This document shows positions 60,639 through 64,000 of a DNA stretch of 64,000 nucleotides, piece after piece (position 1 is the stretch's first letter; each line of letters opens with the position of its first letter). Origin of the DNA: Schizochytrium sp. CCTCC M209059 (lineage: Eukaryota > Sar > Bigyra > Thraustochytrida > Thraustochytriidae). Below the pieces are notes generated by a model, which was not told where the DNA came from, did no database searches, and worked only from the letters and a program-made list of their open reading frames with translations. The position numbers and the translations under genes are program-made. Where the stretch lies: positions 258,902 to 322,901 of the forward strand of contig KN805410.1 of NCBI GenBank assembly GCA_000818945.1. The letters run 5' to 3'.

Positions 60639-62342
60639 TCATGCTGTCTCGGCGAGCCTTGCTAGCTCGGGTACGGCACAACATCCTTCCGTTGCGCGCA
60701 CAGAAAAGTGTGCCAATACACCTCTGTGGTCCGAAGCCCAGATTCGTGACGCTGGATGTTCCATGCCTACCGTGTTTCTTTGCCCTTTCTTCTTCTTGCT
60801 CACCTTGCTCTCTAAATGCAAGGGAGCATCAGGGTCCAGGACCGCGTGCTGTCCAATGAGTTCGACACGTTCTGTGCGTAATCGTGATCCACGTGCAAGC
60901 ATGAAATCAATTCGTTTCTTCGGTTCATCGCTTGGAAATGTAAATGCCTGATCCAAATCATTTGGGTCCAGGGATCCTTGGCGCGGCTCCGCACTTTCGC
61001 CATGGTACTCGAGCCAGACGTCCCGGAAACCACGACCCTGTAGAGGCGCCAAGGCAGGAGATCCAGGCTCATCGTTGACATCGCCTGCAAAAATCTGGGC
61101 AATGGGCACTCCGTTCCCGTTCTCGTCGCGTTTTTCGTCGGCAAAATCCATTACTTCGCGCGAACCTTTCAAGCGCGAGGCAGTATTCAGCGAAAAATGA
61201 GAGGTAAAGGTATCTATAGCACCTACATTGGGTATCGCAACACGGGCATGCAAACACACACGCTGATGAAAGTCATGCTCATTCTGTACTTGACGACTCA
61301 AGAGCTTATAGCTGGAGTCTAGAATGGGATAACGTGACAGAATGCTCACGCCCTCGTCACCTTCATAAGAGAAGCCATTCCCTACAAAACCCATCGCGGG
61401 TTGGTGGACAAAGTATGGATATGCTAGCTTTTGCAGCAAGTGCTCAAGTTGACATGGCCCATGTGCGATTCCAAAGGTGGTGTCAAAGCGAACTTCTTGT
61501 AAGATGACAATGTCAGCATCCGCGTTGATAATTGTGTCAACGAGCATTGCGAGCCGACGTCCGTACCGCGCGTCTCTTGCTGTTTGGTTCCACATACTTC
61601 CTTGATGCGGCATTGTATTCCACACATTGTACGAAAGAACACGGACTTGGCTTGATTCGTCCTCGATCGACGAACAAGGGACGGTGAGAGATTTTGGCGG
61701 TTTCTGCAATGTTGTAAGTCGCCCGTGCAAGTATGATTTCCCGTCCCGATGAAGCAGAATGAAACGCTCCTCATCCAACGAGTGGCGGCCTTGTACCGCC
61801 GCCCGAACAAAGTACAAGGCTCCTGCCGATGGCAAGGTAGGGCTGAGTCTGCCGATAGGGTCTGTCACGAAGAGTTCCATGCGATCGACACGATGAATCG
61901 TGAAATTGGCCCCCAATACGGGTGCACGGGGTTCTGCGGAAAAAACTTTGCGCCACCGTTGCCAGATCTCGTCAAGGACGCGCTCAGTACTACAGATTCT
62001 ATCATCAACTGGCCTTGCATTTCTCGTTGCCCCGTACATCGCAACGTATCCGTATGCGAAACCGGAGCATGCCAAGGCACTTTTTGCCAAGCTGGGAAAG
62101 TGTTCTCGCTTCTCGGGGACAAGCCACGCGCCTTGTCTCCGCGGCAGCTCCCGCTTGCACGCAGGCTGGCCAGCTCCGTCCTCCCAGTCTGCAGCTTCGC
62201 CGAGCTGCGCCGCCCATGCCGTTTCGGTCGTTGACGTTGGAGCATTTCCCACTTCTACTGCTGTTGCTGCTGCTGCTGCTGCGACCACGAACGCAAGCGC
62301 AAGAACAAGAGCAAGGCTACAACTGGTGATTCCACGTAGCAT
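60639..62342 (-). CDS. Secreted endonuclease/exonuclease/phosphatase (EEP) fold hydrolase
   Basis: The ATG at 62342 (MLRGITSCSLALVLALAFVV) opens a clear signal peptide ending in an Ala-rich stretch; the 567-residue product should enter the secretory pathway. Residues about 70-215 are a lineage-specific N-terminal region. The EEP core begins VRVLSYNVWNTMPHQ and shows the Mg2+-ligand Glu in ADIVILQEVRFD, a GDVNDEPGSPAL motif near the middle and the terminal catalytic WASDHRGVLAHF. The family includes sphingomyelinases, DNase I and inositol phosphatases. A secreted form with YNVWN points toward sphingomyelinase-type or nuclease activity, but the substrate cannot be named. It is tail to tail with AsnRS. 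Confidence 0.8.
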   Translation of the reverse strand: MLRGITSCSLALVLALAFVVAAAAAATAVEVGNAPTSTTETAWAAQLGEAADWEDGAGQPACKRELPRRQGAWLVPEKREHFPSLAKSALACSGFAYGYVAMYGATRNARPVDDRICSTERVLDEIWQRWRKVFSAEPRAPVLGANFTIHRVDRMELFVTDPIGRLSPTLPSAGALYFVRAAVQGRHSLDEERFILLHRDGKSYLHGRLTTLQKPPKSLTVPCSSIEDESSQVRVLSYNVWNTMPHQGSMWNQTARDARYGRRLAMLVDTIINADADIVILQEVRFDTTFGIAHGPCQLEHLLQKLAYPYFVHQPAMGFVGNGFSYEGDEGVSILSRYPILDSSYKLLSRQVQNEHDFHQRVCLHARVAIPNVGAIDTFTSHFSLNTASRLKGSREVMDFADEKRDENGNGVPIAQIFAGDVNDEPGSPALAPLQGRGFRDVWLEYHGESAEPRQGSLDPNDLDQAFTFPSDEPKKRIDFMLARGSRLRTERVELIGQHAVLDPDAPLHLESKVSKKKKGQRNTVGMEHPASRIWASDHRGVLAHFSVRATEGCCAVPELARLAETA

Positions 62343-63080
62343 TATCGTGGTGTCTGCCGACAGTTCATGAGAGGGAGTGGTGTTGATCTTGTGGAGCTGC
62401 AAACCTTGGGCTCTTCATCACAACGAGACAACTTTTTTTTTTTTCTGAAAGATATTGATCCGTTACGTTTTTTGGCAGCCGGGCCCTAGACCGCTTCGCT
62501 GCTGCAAGCGCTGTGCTTTCATTGTTATGGTAGTATACCAGGCGTGCACAACAAGCGTGCAAGATTTCCACTTTGCGTCGCGCTGCGTAGCCGGATCGTG
62601 TTGCCGCGGCAAGCTTGACAGGTTTTGAAATACTTATAAATGCAAGGCTCTCTTTTTTGCGCCTCGCCTCGCCGACACAGAGACAAAGTTTATCATAATC
62701 AAACACACCATACATTACAAAATACGCGCTTTGTAAGCGCTTTGAATGGAAGGATAACAGTAAGTAAGGTGGCGGCGGCACCGGCGGCGCGGATGGTGTG
62801 CACCGCCGATATAGATTTTCCCTTGTGTTGGGAACGTCTGCTCTTGAAGAGGAGAGCCATTGGCAAAAACACCAGTCAGCAAGCGAGCACTTGAGTGCGT
62901 CGTGGCGTGGCGTGGCGTGGCGTGGCGTGGCTTGGCGTGGTGTGGCGTGGCATTTTGTGTAGCCTGCCTCGATACGTGGGCGAACCGGACTCGCGCATCG
63001 TTGACTCAAGCTCGGCTTGCTTTGCAAAGGCTTTGCCTGACTTTGCGGCTCGTCCGACGAAGTCGCTTGCTGAGAACAAG
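62343..63080. other. Head-to-head spacer with GTGGC repeats
   Basis: 738 bases between the EEP gene and the 3'-partial gene. It contains a (GTGGC)n pentamer array at 62901-62951, a T-run at 62431-62442 and AT-rich DNA at 62690-62760. No gene is recognised. Confidence 0.5.
62901..62951. repeat. (GTGGC)n pentanucleotide
   Basis: About ten imperfect CGTGG/GTGGC units lie some 130 bases upstream of the partial gene's ATG. Confidence 0.9.
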
Positions 63081-64000
63081 ATGTCCTCCAATCTGCAACA
63101 CGTCGAGTCTGCGCCCGCTCTATTGCATCATTTTACCCCCAAATACGACGTCTTTGGACATCACCTGCCCGTCGGCAAGGGCAGTGGTCTTGGTCATCCC
63201 GAGGCAAGACGAGCCCCGCGAGCTGATTACCCTTACTCCTGGCAGGCCGAGGTTAGTGTCGCGACCAAGCCAGAACTTCTCGAGAAAAGACGCAATCAGG
63301 ATGCTGCGACCGTGGCAAAAGCGCAGTCTGCCGTTGTGATTCGCTCCATTGCCGAGCTCACAGGGAGCAAGCAAATGGAAGGACTCGTGCAGGGCAAATT
63401 TCACGCTGTCGAGCATGCAGAGACCAAATCGCGGTCAAAGTTGCTCGAAAATCAAAGAGCTGAGAAACTTGGTGAGATCCAGTCCTCCGTTGCAAGCTAC
63501 GTCAACCCCAAGGAGGTTCTCTACAAACATGCAGACACGCTCGAGCTCGGCAAGCTTGCCAAGCCCTGTGTCCTTGTTCCACTCCCTGAAAAGGTCAAGG
63601 GCAAAGCAAATAACCCTGCGAGCCCGAATCCCACCAAAGCTACAGGAGGCGCACTGGAAGCAAATGCAAAGCGTCGCATCGGACCCGAAGTCGAGATTAT
63701 CCGTGATAGACCGGCGCCACCAGGGCTTGGGTGGCGCCGAGAGCCCCGTACGCAGCGTGACATGATTGTAGAGAGGGCACACGAGGCAGCTTTGGAGCAA
63801 GCTCGTAACGTAGAAAATTATCAGCCGCGCGAGCGTGTTCTCCGCACCCGACCACGCGTACCGGGACCACTTCATCACATTGAAATTGATGATCATGACT
63901 TTGGCCGCTCAACGAAGAAACAGTACCCTGATGCGCATACGCAGAACAAGCTCTTGTGTTTGCGAAGAGAAGATCTTCGTGTGGAGCTGGAAGCCGCACG
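63081..64000 (+). CDS. Unrecognised protein, 3' partial (runs off the window)
   Basis: The ATG at 63081 (MSSNLQHVESAPALLHHFTP) starts a frame that stays open to the right edge, 306 codons so far. It has no signal peptide or membrane segment. The sequence is polar and basic: LPVGKGSGLGHPEARRAPRA near the start, a Lys/Ala helical segment (EKRRNQDAATVAKAQSAVV), then RRIGPEVEIIRDRPAPPGLG and a charged helix (DMIVERAHEAALEQARNVEN). The mix of short Pro/Gly motifs and helices is reminiscent of axonemal or microtubule-associated proteins, but I cannot assign a family. Confidence 0.6.
   Translation, partial: MSSNLQHVESAPALLHHFTPKYDVFGHHLPVGKGSGLGHPEARRAPRADYPYSWQAEVSVATKPELLEKRRNQDAATVAKAQSAVVIRSIAELTGSKQMEGLVQGKFHAVEHAETKSRSKLLENQRAEKLGEIQSSVASYVNPKEVLYKHADTLELGKLAKPCVLVPLPEKVKGKANNPASPNPTKATGGALEANAKRRIGPEVEIIRDRPAPPGLGWRREPRTQRDMIVERAHEAALEQARNVENYQPRERVLRTRPRVPGPLHHIEIDDHDFGRSTKKQYPDAHTQNKLLCLRREDLRVELEAA

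Overview
This window looks like nuclear DNA of a compact, GC-rich, intron-poor unicellular eukaryote. The protein set is clearly eukaryotic: an EMC1 subunit, SRP14, a SART3-type splicing factor, a BAR-RhoGAP, a twin-CX9C complex I subunit, a nucleolar RRP17/NOL12 protein and a eukaryote-type selenocysteine elongation factor. Most large genes are single exons, and only two genes show clear GT-AG introns. The mix of features suggests a stramenopile protist, most likely a thraustochytrid/labyrinthulomycete: a fused mitochondrial NAD(P) transhydrogenase, Crinkler-like NTPase and kinase-like genes, secreted proteins with Pro/Thr linkers, and very many microsatellites. That placement is inference; nothing in the window fixes the species. 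Two runs of N (10509-10853 and 35790-35911) are assembly gaps in GC-rich sequence.

Layout. 1-8.0 kb: a TPR protein cut by the window edge (+), the selenocysteine elongation factor (-), a frame-disrupted kinase-like Crinkler gene (+) and glutamate decarboxylase (-). 8.0-10.9 kb: a repeat-rich head-to-head spacer with the first gap. 10.9-17.6 kb: NAD(P) transhydrogenase (+) and EMC1 (-), tail to tail. 18-24 kb: an accessory block with a disrupted Lys-rich coiled-coil gene, a small membrane protein and a Crinkler/RHS-like P-loop NTPase gene broken at a run of eight G. 24.1-28.2 kb: a visibly AT-richer island with a sulfotransferase-like type II membrane protein and a secreted RCC1-repeat/Thr-Pro-linker protein. 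28.2-30.9 kb: an SH3-GYF-GYF-tubby protein. 31.2-34 kb: a decayed armadillo-repeat gene and two DUF218 paralogues. 36-42.8 kb: a PDZ-RING protein, the complex I subunit, phosphatidylserine decarboxylase and NOL12. 44.6-54.3 kb: BAR-RhoGAP, SRP14, a coiled-coil protein, SART3, a tRNA-binding-domain/M32 carboxypeptidase fusion and a small membrane protein. 54.8-64 kb: a non-RD protein kinase, a GST-AsnRS fusion, a secreted EEP-fold hydrolase and a 3'-partial unknown gene.

There is no operon logic. Genes stand alone, often head to head across spacers of 0.2-2.8 kb packed with simple repeats. The conserved genes read cleanly from end to end. The lineage-specific genes (two Crinkler-like genes, the Lys-rich coiled-coil gene, the RCC1 repeat gene, the armadillo gene) are all frame-disrupted. 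The most interesting material is that accessory class, a 14.3 kb/21.2 kb dispersed repeat linked to one Crinkler-like gene, and three unusual domain fusions (SH3-GYF-GYF-tubby, tRNA-binding-M32, GST-AsnRS).
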